From NCBI RefSeq assembly GCF_002210165.1, contig NZ_AQQP01000005.1, positions 310,001-374,000 on the forward strand: DNA of 64,000 nt. The letters run 5' to 3'. The notes beneath the pieces are model-generated. The model was given only the letters and a program-made list of their open reading frames with translations. It had not been told where the DNA came from and did no database searches. Below, one piece after another: positions 1 through 8,567 of this stretch. A program made the translations under genes and the position numbers. Each line of letters starts with the position of its first letter. Within the stretch, counting starts at the first letter, position 1. Source of the DNA: Phaeobacter sp. 22II1-1F12B. Lineage in GTDB: Bacteria; Pseudomonadota; Alphaproteobacteria; Rhodobacterales; Rhodobacteraceae.

Positions 1-843
1 CTGTGCCGCGTCATAACGCAGGCGGAGATGGATGGTCCAGCCTTCGTGCACGCGTTTCAAGAGGCCAACCGTCAGTCCCATGATGTGGAACAGCGGCGAG
101 TAGACGAGCGAGGATTTCCCCGGCTCGGCGGAACTGTCGTTTTTCGTGTTCTCGGAATAGATCTGGACCGCGGCGGTCAGGTTTGCATGGGTGAGAACCG
201 CCGCCTTTGGCACCCCTGTCGTGCCGCCGGTATATTGCAGCAGCGCCATGTCCTGCGGGGTCACGGGGACCGGGTCATAAAGCGCATCCTCATGGCCGGC
301 GAGGAACTCCTGTACGCCTACCGCACCGTCAAACACCGGGCAATCGCGGCCCATGGCCGATACCGGATCGGGACACTGGACCAAAAGCGGGGTCTCGCCG
401 CTCGCCAGCAGTGGTTTGAAATGGCTCGCCAGTTCCGGCGTGGTCAGCGTAACCGCGACCTTGGCGCCGCTATCCTTGAGCTTGTGTGCAATTTCGCGGT
501 CCGCATCGAGCGGGCTGATATGGGTCACCGCCGCCCCTGCCGCGATGGTGCCGAAGAAGAAAATCGGGTGCCACGGGCAGTTCGGCAGGTGCAATGCGAC
601 GCGATCCCCCTTGCCCACGCCCTTGGCCTTGAGCGCCGAGGCCACCTGCCCCGCCAGACGGCGCATCTCGGCAAAAGTATAGGACTTGCCGTAATATTCG
701 ATCAGGACGGTGTCGGCATAGGCGTCGAAAGCCCGGCTCATCATCTCGGTCCAGGTCGTCATTTCCGGCTGGAAGTTCGTGGACACGCCGGACTCATAGT
801 GTTTGTGCCAGACGCGCTCGCCCGGCTGCGAAATATTGCTCAT
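1..843 (-). CDS. AMP-dependent acyl-CoA synthetase/ligase (C-terminus outside window)
   Basis: This is the N-terminal 281 codons of an ANL-superfamily enzyme that activates a carboxylic acid with ATP and CoA. The reverse strand reads without a stop from ATG at 843 to the window edge. It shows the adenylate-forming P-loop motif YTGGTTGVPKAA (about residues 200-211), followed by the LTHANL segment typical of long-chain acyl-CoA ligases. GGGAGGAAATC precedes the ATG and supports this start. The catalytic C-terminal lid domain lies outside the window, so the substrate cannot be judged; medium or long-chain fatty acids are the commonest for this type. It is divergent from the AbrB-family gene. An imperfect inverted repeat at 857-879 lies directly upstream and may be its operator. 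Confidence 0.85.
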   Translation of the reverse strand, partial: MSNISQPGERVWHKHYESGVSTNFQPEMTTWTEMMSRAFDAYADTVLIEYYGKSYTFAEMRRLAGQVASALKAKGVGKGDRVALHLPNCPWHPIFFFGTIAAGAAVTHISPLDADREIAHKLKDSGAKVAVTLTTPELASHFKPLLASGETPLLVQCPDPVSAMGRDCPVFDGAVGVQEFLAGHEDALYDPVPVTPQDMALLQYTGGTTGVPKAAVLTHANLTAAVQIYSENTKNDSSAEPGKSSLVYSPLFHIMGLTVGLLKRVHEGWTIHLRLRYDAAQ

Positions 844-856
844 GATTTCCTCCCGC

Positions 857-879
857 GGTGCGGAATTATGTTTCGCACC
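857..879. promoter_or_regulatory. Inverted repeat upstream of acyl-CoA ligase
   Basis: The arms GGTGCGGAA and TTTCGCACC, separated by TTATG, match at eight of nine positions. The element sits about 14 bases upstream of the ligase start, where a repressor would block transcription or early elongation. The half-site (TTCCGCA on the minus strand) resembles those at 5204-5224 and 5309-5325, but the half-sites point the other way. The cognate regulator is not in the window. Confidence 0.35.
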
Positions 880-1048
880 TACTGGGAGGCTAAAAGCTAG
901 AAACGGTTCGGGCAAGCATCGGATCAAAGGATTTCCGACAAATTTCCGCCGGTTGGCCTACATCTGCCGGAGATTGACCCTTATGGGCAGAATTCCTACT
1001 GGCTAATGGACCGCCGCTTGAGCGGCGTAAAGAACGCGAGGCCGCAGT

Positions 1049-2131
1049 GTGACGGTAACGATTGCAGGCGAAGAGATCCACCTCAGGACGACACTGGTTT
1101 CCTTTCTGACCGGGATCGCCGGGGGATTTGCAGCCAAGGCGATGGGATTTCCGCTGCCGATGCTGCTTGGCTCGGTCGTCGCCGTTGGTGCGATTTCCAT
1201 ATTCGGCTTCAAGGTCGGCGGGCATCCGCCGCGTGTTCCTTTCTGGCTGCGGCTGTTCTTTATCCCGATCATCGGCTTGTCGATCGGGGCGTCCTTTACA
1301 CCGGATATACTCGAGCAGGCGCGCAGTTGGTGGCCATCGCTGCTTGCGCTGGTGATCTATATCCCTCTGGCGCATTTCGTCGGCTATCAGGGGTTTCGCC
1401 GTATCGGCAAGCTGTCGGGGACCACGGCCTATTACGCGGCGGTGCCCGGTGGGCTGATGGAATCCATCGCCATGGGGGAAGAGAACGGCGCGGATGTGCA
1501 GGTGCTGACGGCCTTGCAGTTCATGCGACTGATCCTGACCGTGATGCTGGTGCCGCTGGCCTTCACCATCCTCAGCGGTGACGCGGTCGGCTCTGCCGCC
1601 GGAGCCGTCATTGGCGGGTCGCGCGGTGTGCTGGATGCGCCCGAACTGTTCTGGCAGGCGGTTGTCGGGCTTGTCGGCTATTTCGGAGGGCGACGGCTGC
1701 GCCTGCCCGCCTTTGTCATCACCGGGCCGGTTCTGGCCTCGGGGCTTGCGCATCTGAGCGGGCTGCTCACGGCAGCGCCGCCCGGCTGGCTGATACAGGT
1801 AACACAGCTGATCATCGGTGTGGCGCTGGGCACCCGGTTCGTCGGAATGCGGCCAAATACCTTTGGCCGCGCCCTTTTACTTGCGTTTCAGAACATGGTT
1901 TTCACCATGTGCCTTGCGATGCTTTTTGCCATCGTGCTCCACGAAATCGTGGACGAGGACATCAACGCCGTTGTGCTGGCCTTTGCCCCCGGCGGTCTGG
2001 CCGAGATGTCGCTTGTCGCGCTTTCTCTGCAGGTTTCGGTTCTGTTTGTCACCGCGCATCACGTGCTGCGCATCGTGCTGTCGGTCACGGTGGCCAAGAC
2101 CTTTGCCCACCGTGTACCGCCCGATCCCTAG
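1049..2131 (+). CDS. AbrB-family integral membrane protein
   Basis: This is a 360-residue polytopic membrane protein of the AbrB duplication family (COG3180-like). Despite the family name it is not a DNA-binding protein. Hydrophobic segments run through almost the whole length in two similar halves (about 12-170 and 185-350), each with a GP- or PGG-containing motif (VPGGLMES near residue 130, APGGLAEM near residue 315), as expected from an internal duplication. GTG is the start. Its function is not known; it is often annotated as a putative ammonia monooxygenase, which the sequence does not support, and a role as a transporter is more plausible. It is convergent with the TRAP operon and their stop codons overlap by four bases (CTAG). 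Confidence 0.75.
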   Translation: MTVTIAGEEIHLRTTLVSFLTGIAGGFAAKAMGFPLPMLLGSVVAVGAISIFGFKVGGHPPRVPFWLRLFFIPIIGLSIGASFTPDILEQARSWWPSLLALVIYIPLAHFVGYQGFRRIGKLSGTTAYYAAVPGGLMESIAMGEENGADVQVLTALQFMRLILTVMLVPLAFTILSGDAVGSAAGAVIGGSRGVLDAPELFWQAVVGLVGYFGGRRLRLPAFVITGPVLASGLAHLSGLLTAAPPGWLIQVTQLIIGVALGTRFVGMRPNTFGRALLLAFQNMVFTMCLAMLFAIVLHEIVDEDINAVVLAFAPGGLAEMSLVALSLQVSVLFVTAHHVLRIVLSVTVAKTFAHRVPPDP

Positions 2132-3441
2132 TTGTAGAAGTAATCCGGCAACCAGAGGGCAATGCCCGGGATCAGGATGATCAGGAACAACCCGACCAGC
2201 GTGACGAGCACATAGGGAATGACCGAGCGATAGATATCGCCCATCGTCACATCCGGCGGCGCCACCCCTTTCAGGTAGAAGAGGTTGAAGCCAAAGGGCG
2301 GCGTCATGTAGCCGACCTCCATCATGATGATGAAGAGGATACCGAACCACACCGGGTCGAACCCTGCCGCCTGCACGACGGGCAGGAAGACCGGCAGCGT
2401 GATCAGCATGATCCCGACGGGGTCCAGAACCATCCCGAACAGGAACAGCACGAAGAGCATGAAGGCCAGCGCGCCCCATTTTCCGCCGGGGATATAGGCC
2501 ATCAGGTTCTGGATCAGGCTTTGCGCGCCCAGCGCAGTATAGGCGGTGGAAAACGCATGCGCCGCAAACAGGATCCACATCACCAGCGCGGTCAGTTTCA
2601 GCGTGGAGATCGACGCCTCGTGGATGACTTTCCACGAAAGTTGACGGTTGATCAGCGTGGCGACCATTGCACCGAAGACACCTATGGCGGCCGCCTCGGT
2701 CGGGGTTGCGAAACCGCCAAAGATCGCACCCAGAACAATCACAACGATCAGGATCGGCAGGATCACCGATTTCAGCGAGGCGAATTTCCGCGACCAGCTG
2801 GCACGCTCTTCCGGCGGCAGCGAGGGGCCAAGCTCTGGCTGTAACCAGCAGCGGACGCCGATGTAAATCGAGACCAGCACGAAAAGCAGGATGCCCGGAC
2901 CGACTCCCGCCGCAAAGAGACGTCCGACGGAGACTTCGCTGAGCAGCGAGTAGAGAACCATCAGGATCGATGGCGGGATCAGGATACCCCAGCCGCCGCC
3001 CGCGTTGATCGCCCCAAGCGCCAGTTTCTTGTCATAGCCGCGTTCAAGCATCTTGGGCAGCGCGATGGTGCCCATGGTCACAACGGCAGCGCCAGAGATG
3101 CCGGACATGGCCGCGAAGATCACGCAGATCAGCACCGTGCCGATGGCCAGACCGCCGCGCAGCCCGCCCCACCACTGGTGCATCATGTCGTACAGATCGT
3201 TGGCCACCCCCGATTTTTCCAGCAGGATCGCCATATAGACAAAGAGCGGAATGGCCATGAGCGTGGGGTTCGACATGGTCTCCCACATTTTCGAGGCCAG
3301 CAGGTAGAACCCGATGGTGCCCATTTCGAAATAGAGGAAGACGACCGAGATCCCACCCAGCACGAAGGCCAGCGGTGTGCCCAGCAGAACAAAGAAAAGA
3401 AGGGAGCCGAAGAACAGCAGTGTAAGGATTTCAACGCTCAT
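2128..3441 (-). CDS. dctM: TRAP transporter large permease (DctM)
   Basis: The 437-residue large membrane subunit of a tripartite ATP-independent periplasmic transporter, which imports an organic acid or related solute with Na+ or H+. About a dozen hydrophobic segments span the protein. Typical DctM stretches are visible, such as PTEAAAIGVFGA in the middle and GYMTPPFGFNLFYLKG near the C-terminus. It follows dctQ after three bases and is the last gene of dctPQM. The length is normal for the family. The substrate cannot be read from the sequence; the neighbouring acyl-CoA ligase hints at a carboxylate. Confidence 0.93.
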   Translation of the reverse strand: MSVEILTLLFFGSLLFFVLLGTPLAFVLGGISVVFLYFEMGTIGFYLLASKMWETMSNPTLMAIPLFVYMAILLEKSGVANDLYDMMHQWWGGLRGGLAIGTVLICVIFAAMSGISGAAVVTMGTIALPKMLERGYDKKLALGAINAGGGWGILIPPSILMVLYSLLSEVSVGRLFAAGVGPGILLFVLVSIYIGVRCWLQPELGPSLPPEERASWSRKFASLKSVILPILIVVIVLGAIFGGFATPTEAAAIGVFGAMVATLINRQLSWKVIHEASISTLKLTALVMWILFAAHAFSTAYTALGAQSLIQNLMAYIPGGKWGALAFMLFVLFLFGMVLDPVGIMLITLPVFLPVVQAAGFDPVWFGILFIIMMEVGYMTPPFGFNLFYLKGVAPPDVTMGDIYRSVIPYVLVTLVGLFLIILIPGIALWLPDYFYN

Positions 3442-3444
3442 TTA

Positions 3445-3993
3445 TTATACCTCGCCGCCGGTTTCGCTATCGGCCAGCTTGCCAAAGGTTTCTTCATCGA
3501 CGGGCAGGCCCATCAAGACGCGCACATCCGCCCAGAGACGGACAAAGCCCTGCAACAACAACAGGATGGCGGCCACGGGGATCAGTGATTTCGTGGGCCA
3601 GAGCGGCGCTTTCCACGTAGAGTTCGACCGCTCCATATCGGCAATCGCTTCGGAAGCGATGTCATAGCCCTGCCAGAGCAGCACCCCGACAAAGAGCAGG
3701 AACAGCGGCCATGTGACGATATCGATGAGCGCTTTGCGCTTGGTCGAGAAGGAGCCGTAGAGGATGTCGACGCTGACGTGCCCGCGTTCGGCCAGCAGGT
3801 AGCCGCCGCCGATGATCGCATAGACGCCAAAGATCAACGTGGCCAGTTCTGCGGTCCAGATGGCGGGCTGCCCCACCAGATAGCGCATCACCACATCCGC
3901 CAGCAACAGCGCAAAGATGATCAGCACCGCCAGCGATACCCATTTGCCGATCAGCCTGTTGAACCGCGTTATACTCCGAGCAAGCGCCTGCAT
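3445..3993 (-). CDS. dctQ: TRAP transporter small permease (DctQ)
   Basis: The 182-residue small membrane subunit that pairs with DctM. Four hydrophobic segments are visible (about residues 18-38, 50-68, 94-112 and 133-152), matching the usual four-helix DctQ fold. It lies between dctP and dctM. The 135-base gap to dctP contains a hairpin, so expression may be stepped down relative to the binding protein. Confidence 0.9.
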   Translation of the reverse strand: MQALARSITRFNRLIGKWVSLAVLIIFALLLADVVMRYLVGQPAIWTAELATLIFGVYAIIGGGYLLAERGHVSVDILYGSFSTKRKALIDIVTWPLFLLFVGVLLWQGYDIASEAIADMERSNSTWKAPLWPTKSLIPVAAILLLLQGFVRLWADVRVLMGLPVDEETFGKLADSETGGEV

Positions 3994-4065
3994 CGCCCTG
4001 CCTCCCCTTGGTCGTGAATGTCATGCCAGCTCTCCCGGCCCGGCGATCATACCGGCATTTCGGGG

Positions 4066-4104
4066 GATCGGCCAAAGAAACGGGGCGGTACGCTGCACCG
4101 CCCC
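4066..4104 (-). terminator. Hairpin between dctP and dctQ (attenuator or mRNA-stabilising stem)
   Basis: Eight-base arms GGGGCGGT and ACCGCCCC at 4082-4104 enclose a seven-base loop. In the minus-strand direction a T-rich stretch (TTTCTTT) follows. In binding-protein operons such stems commonly let the binding protein be made in excess over the membrane subunits; that role is inferred. Confidence 0.55.
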
Positions 4105-4128
4105 ATCCGAAGGAACTGTTAGATCCGT

Positions 4129-5172
4129 TTAGATGTAGCCGAAATCCGTCATCAGCTGGCGGTAGATATCGGCGGCCTTGGCGGCGCGTTCGCCCTTTTC
4201 GGCCTCTTTCGCCATGATGTCCTTGGACGCGTTCGACAACATCTCCAGCACGTCGTCCGGTAGGTTGATGACCTCGACGCCGTTTTCGGCAACACCAGAG
4301 GCAAGCGCGATGGCTTCCTTGTGCTGATACTCCTGCGAGCGCAGGAAGAAACGGTTCTGCATCGTGTCGATCAGCGCGGTGCGCAGATCGTCTTCCAGCG
4401 CGTTCAGCTGATCCATGTTCACGGCAAAGGCGTCGGTGGTCATGCCGAGACCCGGCTTGCAGTGGAATTTACAGACTTCCCAGAGCGACATGGACTTGGC
4501 CCCAATCGCGGCCCCCCAGTGCGCGCCATCGACAACACCCGAGCTGAGCGACTGATAAAGTTCAGAACCGGGAATATACTGCGGCGCAGCGCCGGCGGCA
4601 GCGAGGTAGTCGATCATGGTGCCCGACGACCGGATCTTGAGCCCGCGGAAATCATCGGCGGATTCGATGCGCTTGGAGACGACCATCTCGACCGGCAGCA
4701 CCTTTTCCGTCATCAGCATGACGCCTTCGGCGTTCAGGTCCTCGTTGACCAGATCCTCGAGCCCGAGGTTCTTGATCGCGTGTTGTAGCTGCCAGCTTTC
4801 ACGGAACGTGCCCGGAATGCCGTAAACAAAGGATGCGGCCTGAGCCTGGTCCTGGATATAGGACGGCGAAAGTGTCGCCATCGGCACCACGCCCTTGCGC
4901 AGGATGTTGTAGATATCCGGACCCTTGGCGAATTCGCCCGCGCCGAGCGGTTCGAGCTTGAACGCGCCTTCTGTGCGCTCTTCGAGCACGGTGGCCAGAA
5001 CGCCAAGACTGTCGGTGAACGAGCTGGACGCCTTGGGCCAGTGCGACTGAACGCGCCAGGTTACCTTGCCTTGTGCGATCCCCTTGCCGACGAGTGCCGG
5101 CGTGGCGATTGCGCCCAGTGCGGCCCCCCGCAACATGCTCCGGCGATTCAGCATTGATGATGAAGCGGTCAT
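4129..5172 (-). CDS. dctP: TRAP transporter substrate-binding protein (DctP)
   Basis: A 347-residue periplasmic solute receptor that delivers substrate to DctQM. The N-terminus has a twin-arginine-like signal (NRRSMLRGAALGAIATPALVG), common for Roseobacter TRAP receptors. Conserved DctP features follow, including SHWPKASSSFTDSLG near residue 43 and the DGAHWG segment near residue 215 in the ligand-binding region. A GGGAGGAC ribosome binding site precedes the ATG. It is the first gene of the transporter operon and has its own upstream region with a TTTCCGCA-type inverted repeat, so it is probably transcribed separately from the phn genes that end 157 bases upstream. Confidence 0.92.
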   Translation of the reverse strand: MTASSSMLNRRSMLRGAALGAIATPALVGKGIAQGKVTWRVQSHWPKASSSFTDSLGVLATVLEERTEGAFKLEPLGAGEFAKGPDIYNILRKGVVPMATLSPSYIQDQAQAASFVYGIPGTFRESWQLQHAIKNLGLEDLVNEDLNAEGVMLMTEKVLPVEMVVSKRIESADDFRGLKIRSSGTMIDYLAAAGAAPQYIPGSELYQSLSSGVVDGAHWGAAIGAKSMSLWEVCKFHCKPGLGMTTDAFAVNMDQLNALEDDLRTALIDTMQNRFFLRSQEYQHKEAIALASGVAENGVEVINLPDDVLEMLSNASKDIMAKEAEKGERAAKAADIYRQLMTDFGYI

Positions 5173-5203
5173 AATGTCCTCCCTTGGCTAACCGAGTGGA
5201 ACT

Positions 5204-5224
5204 ATTTTCCGCATTGCGAGAAAT
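5204..5224. promoter_or_regulatory. Inverted repeat upstream of dctP
   Basis: The arms ATTTTCCGCA and TGCGAGAAAT flank a single base and match at eight of ten positions. The repeat is about 32 bases upstream of the dctP ATG, in the promoter region. A near copy with the same spacing (TTTCCGCA, G, TGCGGGA) lies at 5309-5325. Paired short palindromes of this size fit an IclR- or GntR-type regulator; the family is a guess. Confidence 0.45.
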
Positions 5225-5308
5225 GTAAACACCGGTAACGCATTAGACCGCCAGAACCCACGTAAAAAATTCGTGCTCTGGCCGCGCGGAGGGGGCGATC
5301 GGCGGGCT

Positions 5309-5325
5309 ATTTCCGCAGTGCGGGA
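5309..5325. promoter_or_regulatory. Second TTTCCGCA-type inverted repeat between phnM and dctP
   Basis: TTTCCGCA and TGCGGGAC flank one base, the same layout as the element 100 bases away. It lies just past the phnM stop codon, in front of the TRAP operon. The two together could form a paired operator for dctPQM. Confidence 0.35.
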
Positions 5326-5329
5326 CGCT

Positions 5330-6490
5330 TCAGCCAACCTGTCGCCCGTGCGACCAGACTCCGCGCAGCGAAGCCACGCCTTCGACAGGCCTGACACGGA
5401 CCAGATCGGCGCGCAAGCCTTCCGCGATCCGCCCCCGGTCATCCAGCCCGGTCGCGCGCGCCGGGGCCGAGGTGACAGTGGCAATCGCACGTGGCAGATC
5501 ACCCCAGAGATCGGCAAGCCGCAGTGCCGCGCTCATCAAAGCCGAGGGCACGTAGTCCGACGAAAAGATATCCAGCAGGTCGAGCCGCGCCAGTTCTTCC
5601 GCCGCCACGTTGCCGGAATGCGAGCCACCGCGAATCAAGTTGGGCGCCCCCATCATGACGGCGATACCATTGTCCTTGCAGGCTTGCGCCGCCTCGACGG
5701 TGGTCGGGAACTCGGCCAGCCGGATACCGTGGGCAGCGCTGGTGGTGACGTGACCGGTATCGGTGTCGTCATGGCTTGCCAGCACGGCCCCGAAACGCGC
5801 TGCCGCCGCAACGGCCGCTGTCTCATGCGCCGCTCCCAAGCGTTCGCGGGTCGCCACCTGATGCGCCACATGCTCTTCGAACTGGTCGTCCGACAACCCG
5901 TGCTTGCCGCAGACATAGGCCCTCAGCTTTTCCAGATCGCGGAACTGACGCTGCCCCGGCGTATGGTCCATGATCGACACGATCCCGACCCTGTCCTCGG
6001 CACCGAACTTGTCCAGTTCCTCGGTCAGCGTTTCCGAACAGACCTCGGCCCGCAGGTGGAGAAAATGGCTGATCCTCAGCAGGCCCCGCGCCCGCATGTC
6101 CAGCAACTCGCTGGCAAGGGGCCGGGCGTATTCGCGATAGTTCGTCCGGTTGTTCGACACGACCGAACCAACCCTCAGAGCGTCAAAAACGGTCGTGATG
6201 CCGGTGCTGGCCAGTTCCCCGTCATGGGCGATGATCGCCGCCCCGTGCGGCCAGTCGACCTTGGGCCGGGGCTGGATATGCCGTTCGAGATTGTCGGTGT
6301 GCAGTTCGATCAGACCAGGGATCAGCAGGTCGCCGTCGCAATCAACCGCTCCTGCCCGCGCACTGCGCCCCGTATCGACGGCGGTGATCACCCCCTCGCT
6401 GACACAGACCGTGCCGCGCACGACCTCGTTTTCAAGCACCAGATCCGCGTTGGTCAGGATCATCTCGCTGGTTTCGTATCTCATCTGCAT
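5330..6490 (-). CDS. phnM: PhnM, alpha-D-ribose 1-methylphosphonate 5-triphosphate diphosphatase
   Basis: A 386-residue amidohydrolase-fold enzyme that removes pyrophosphate from ribose 1-alkylphosphonate 5-triphosphate to give the 5-phosphate used by PhnJ. Visible features are the metal-binding ELHTDNLERH motif (about residues 57-66), the MDHTPGQRQ segment near residue 188, and SHDDTD near residue 245. It is the last gene of phnGHIJKLNM and starts three bases after phnN. Length and motifs are typical. Confidence 0.95.
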   Translation of the reverse strand: MQMRYETSEMILTNADLVLENEVVRGTVCVSEGVITAVDTGRSARAGAVDCDGDLLIPGLIELHTDNLERHIQPRPKVDWPHGAAIIAHDGELASTGITTVFDALRVGSVVSNNRTNYREYARPLASELLDMRARGLLRISHFLHLRAEVCSETLTEELDKFGAEDRVGIVSIMDHTPGQRQFRDLEKLRAYVCGKHGLSDDQFEEHVAHQVATRERLGAAHETAAVAAAARFGAVLASHDDTDTGHVTTSAAHGIRLAEFPTTVEAAQACKDNGIAVMMGAPNLIRGGSHSGNVAAEELARLDLLDIFSSDYVPSALMSAALRLADLWGDLPRAIATVTSAPARATGLDDRGRIAEGLRADLVRVRPVEGVASLRGVWSHGRQVG

Positions 6491-6493
6491 CGT

Positions 6494-7039
6494 TCATGCC
6501 TTTACGGGTGACAGCAGCGCCAGAACCGCCGCGACGGCGTTTTCTAGCGGGCCGGAATTGTCAATTTCCACAAGCGGAAGCGTGGTTTTCAGGGGCATGG
6601 CCGCCCGGGCCAGACGCTGTTCAATATCTTCGGGTGTTTCTCGGCCACGGCCCGCGAGACGCTTGGCAAGAACCGCCGCATCCGCCGTGACATGCAAGAC
6701 CGTGAGATCGGGGATCTTCTGCGCGGCCTCCTCAAGTACCGCCCGCGAGGCATTGAACATCACGTCCCGCCCCCGTTGTGCCGCTGTCAACTCGCTTGCC
6801 GGAATGCCGTATTTCAACCCATGCGCCTGCCAGTGCAAAACAAACTCGCCTTGTGCCTGACGCCGGTCGAATTCCTTCGCCGTGGCAGGCTCGAAATCTT
6901 CGCCGCCTGCATCCGCGCGCCGGGTAATGACGCGCCGCACAAGATGCAGTTCCGGCTGCGCCGCCAGAACAGCCGCCATCAGGCTGTCCTTGCCCGCGCC
7001 GGACGGGCCAACAACGGCAAAGACTCGCCCCGCCATCAT
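6494..7039 (-). CDS. phnN: PhnN, ribose 1,5-bisphosphokinase
   Basis: A 181-residue guanylate-kinase-like enzyme that phosphorylates ribose 1,5-bisphosphate to PRPP, recycling the sugar product of the C-P lyase pathway. The Walker A motif GPSGAGKDSL is at about residues 12-21, and RRVITRRADAGGEDFE near residue 35 is the characteristic PhnN stretch. Its start overlaps the phnL stop by four bases, which suggests translational coupling. Confidence 0.93.
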   Translation of the reverse strand: MMAGRVFAVVGPSGAGKDSLMAAVLAAQPELHLVRRVITRRADAGGEDFEPATAKEFDRRQAQGEFVLHWQAHGLKYGIPASELTAAQRGRDVMFNASRAVLEEAAQKIPDLTVLHVTADAAVLAKRLAGRGRETPEDIEQRLARAAMPLKTTLPLVEIDNSGPLENAVAAVLALLSPVKA

Positions 7040-7716
7040 GCAGCCCTTGGCGTGAAACGCGATACGTCGATCTCGCGGTCGGCAACCCGGGCGCGGGCCT
7101 CCTCGTCGTGAAAGATCCCGATGATCGCTGCCCCCCGCGCCTTGGCCTCGTCAATCAGATCCAGCACCGTCGCGCGATTGGCGGCATCGAGGCTCGCGGT
7201 CGGCTCATCAAGCAACATGGCCGGAAATACATGCGCAAATCCACGTGCGATGTTCACGCGCTGCTGTTCGCCACCGGAAAAGGTTGTCGGCGACAGTTCC
7301 CACAGGGTTTCGGGTATCCGCAACCGGGTCAGCAACTCCCGCGCCCGTGAAACTGCAGCCGAGCGCTCCATGCCAACAGCAAGCATCGGTTCGGCCACCA
7401 CGTTCAGAGTCGCGACCCTAGGCACCACGCGAAGAAACTGGCTCACGTATCCCAGCGTCTCGCGCCGCAGCTTCAGGATCTCACGAGGTTCAGCCGTCGC
7501 AACATCCACATCGCCCACGATAATAGATCCCGATGCCGCAAGGTAATTGCCATAGATCATCCGCATCAGGGTCGACTTGCCCGCCCCAGACGATCCGGTC
7601 AACGCAACGCATTCGCCGGGTGCGACCTCCAGATCGGCCCCCTCCATCACCGGTATCACCGCCCCGCCCTGATTGTGCAAAGTGAATGTCTTCGCAACAT
7701 TTCTGACCGATATCAT
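7036..7716 (-). CDS. phnL: PhnL, C-P lyase ABC-type ATPase
   Basis: A 226-residue ATP-binding protein that associates with the C-P lyase core complex together with PhnK; it is not part of the transporter. Walker A is GSSGAGKST, the signature is FSGGEQQRVNIARG, and Walker B is AMLLDEPTAS. The frame is open 24 codons further upstream, but the ATG at 7716 is preferred: it gives the normal family length, follows AAGAAGAAG, and leaves the hairpin-rich element at 7717-7780 untranslated. It overlaps phnN by four bases. Confidence 0.93.
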   Translation of the reverse strand: MISVRNVAKTFTLHNQGGAVIPVMEGADLEVAPGECVALTGSSGAGKSTLMRMIYGNYLAASGSIIVGDVDVATAEPREILKLRRETLGYVSQFLRVVPRVATLNVVAEPMLAVGMERSAAVSRARELLTRLRIPETLWELSPTTFSGGEQQRVNIARGFAHVFPAMLLDEPTASLDAANRATVLDLIDEAKARGAAIIGIFHDEEARARVADREIDVSRFTPRAA

Positions 7717-7780
7717 CTTCTTCTTGCTCCAAATACTCCGGGGGAGTCCGCGCCTCCGCGCGGACGGGGGCAGCGCCCCC
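7717..7780 (-). repeat. Intergenic double hairpin between phnK and phnL
   Basis: Read on the minus strand, the 68-base phnK-phnL gap holds two perfect stems: a GGGGG/CCCCC hairpin (7766-7780) and GTCCGCGC/GCGCGGAC with a four-base loop (7746-7765). A CCCCGGAGTATTTGGAGCAA-like stretch and AAGAAGAAG lead into the phnL ATG. The tail is similar to the element at 24952-24986. Such elements are common between genes in Rhodobacterales. It may act as an RNA processing or partial termination site inside the operon. Confidence 0.55.
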
Positions 7781-7784
7781 ATTT

Positions 7785-8567
7785 TCAAACCTGCAGAACC
7801 GAACTGACCAAAAGCTGCGTGTATCCGTGCTGCGGGTCATCCAGCACCTGATCCGTCAGCCCAGCTTCCACCACATGGCCGGATTTCATCACCATCAGCC
7901 GGTCCGCCAGCAGGCGCACCACGGCAAGGTCATGGGTGACGATTATCGCTGATAGCCCCATCTCGCGCACGAGTCCGCGTAGCAGGTCCAGAAGCCGCGC
8001 CTGTACGCTCACATCCAGTCCGCCGGTTGGCTCATCCATGAAAACCAGCCTCGGCCCGGTCACAAGGTTGCGCGCGATCTGCAACCGCTGCTGCATACCA
8101 CCGGAAAACGCGCCGGGGCGATCGTCCACCCGGTCCTCGGCAATCTCGACCCGGTCGAGCCAGTCGATCGCCTGCTCACGGATGTTCCCGTAATGCCGAG
8201 CGCCCACAGCCATCAACCGCTCACCCACATTGCCACCGGCAGAGACACCCATGCGCAGCCCGTCGCGCGCGTTTTGATGAACAAAAGCCCAGTCGGTTCG
8301 CCCCAGCATCCGCCGTTCAGGTTCCGACATCTTCAGCGTATCCTTCAGCCCGTCGGCGCGGGTATCGAACAGGATCTCGCCCTCATCCGGGGCAAGATGA
8401 CCGGCAAGGCAATTCAGCAGAGTCGACTTTCCGGAACCGGATTCGCCAACAATCCCGATCACCTCACCGGGATAGAGGTCAAAATTCACATCCGTACAGC
8501 CGATCCGCGCCCCATAGGTCTTGCGGATGTCGCGCACTTGCAAAAGCGGTGTGGCGGGGGTGCTCAT
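7785..8567 (-). CDS. phnK: PhnK, C-P lyase ABC-type ATPase
   Basis: A 260-residue ATPase that docks on PhnJ in the C-P lyase complex. Walker A is GESGSGKSTLL (near residue 40), the signature is FSGGMQQRLQIARN and Walker B is LVFMDEPTGGLD. The frame stays open 22 codons upstream, but the ATG at 8567 is chosen because it overlaps the phnJ stop in the usual ATGA arrangement and gives the family's normal length and N-terminus (LLQVRDIRKTYG). phnL follows after a structured 68-base gap. Confidence 0.94.
   Translation of the reverse strand: MSTPATPLLQVRDIRKTYGARIGCTDVNFDLYPGEVIGIVGESGSGKSTLLNCLAGHLAPDEGEILFDTRADGLKDTLKMSEPERRMLGRTDWAFVHQNARDGLRMGVSAGGNVGERLMAVGARHYGNIREQAIDWLDRVEIAEDRVDDRPGAFSGGMQQRLQIARNLVTGPRLVFMDEPTGGLDVSVQARLLDLLRGLVREMGLSAIIVTHDLAVVRLLADRLMVMKSGHVVEAGLTDQVLDDPQHGYTQLLVSSVLQV

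Noticed and set aside
5273-6511. Plus-strand open frame of 412 codons opposite phnM
   Set aside because: The opposite strand encodes an unmistakable PhnM; this one is Arg-rich and lacks motifs.
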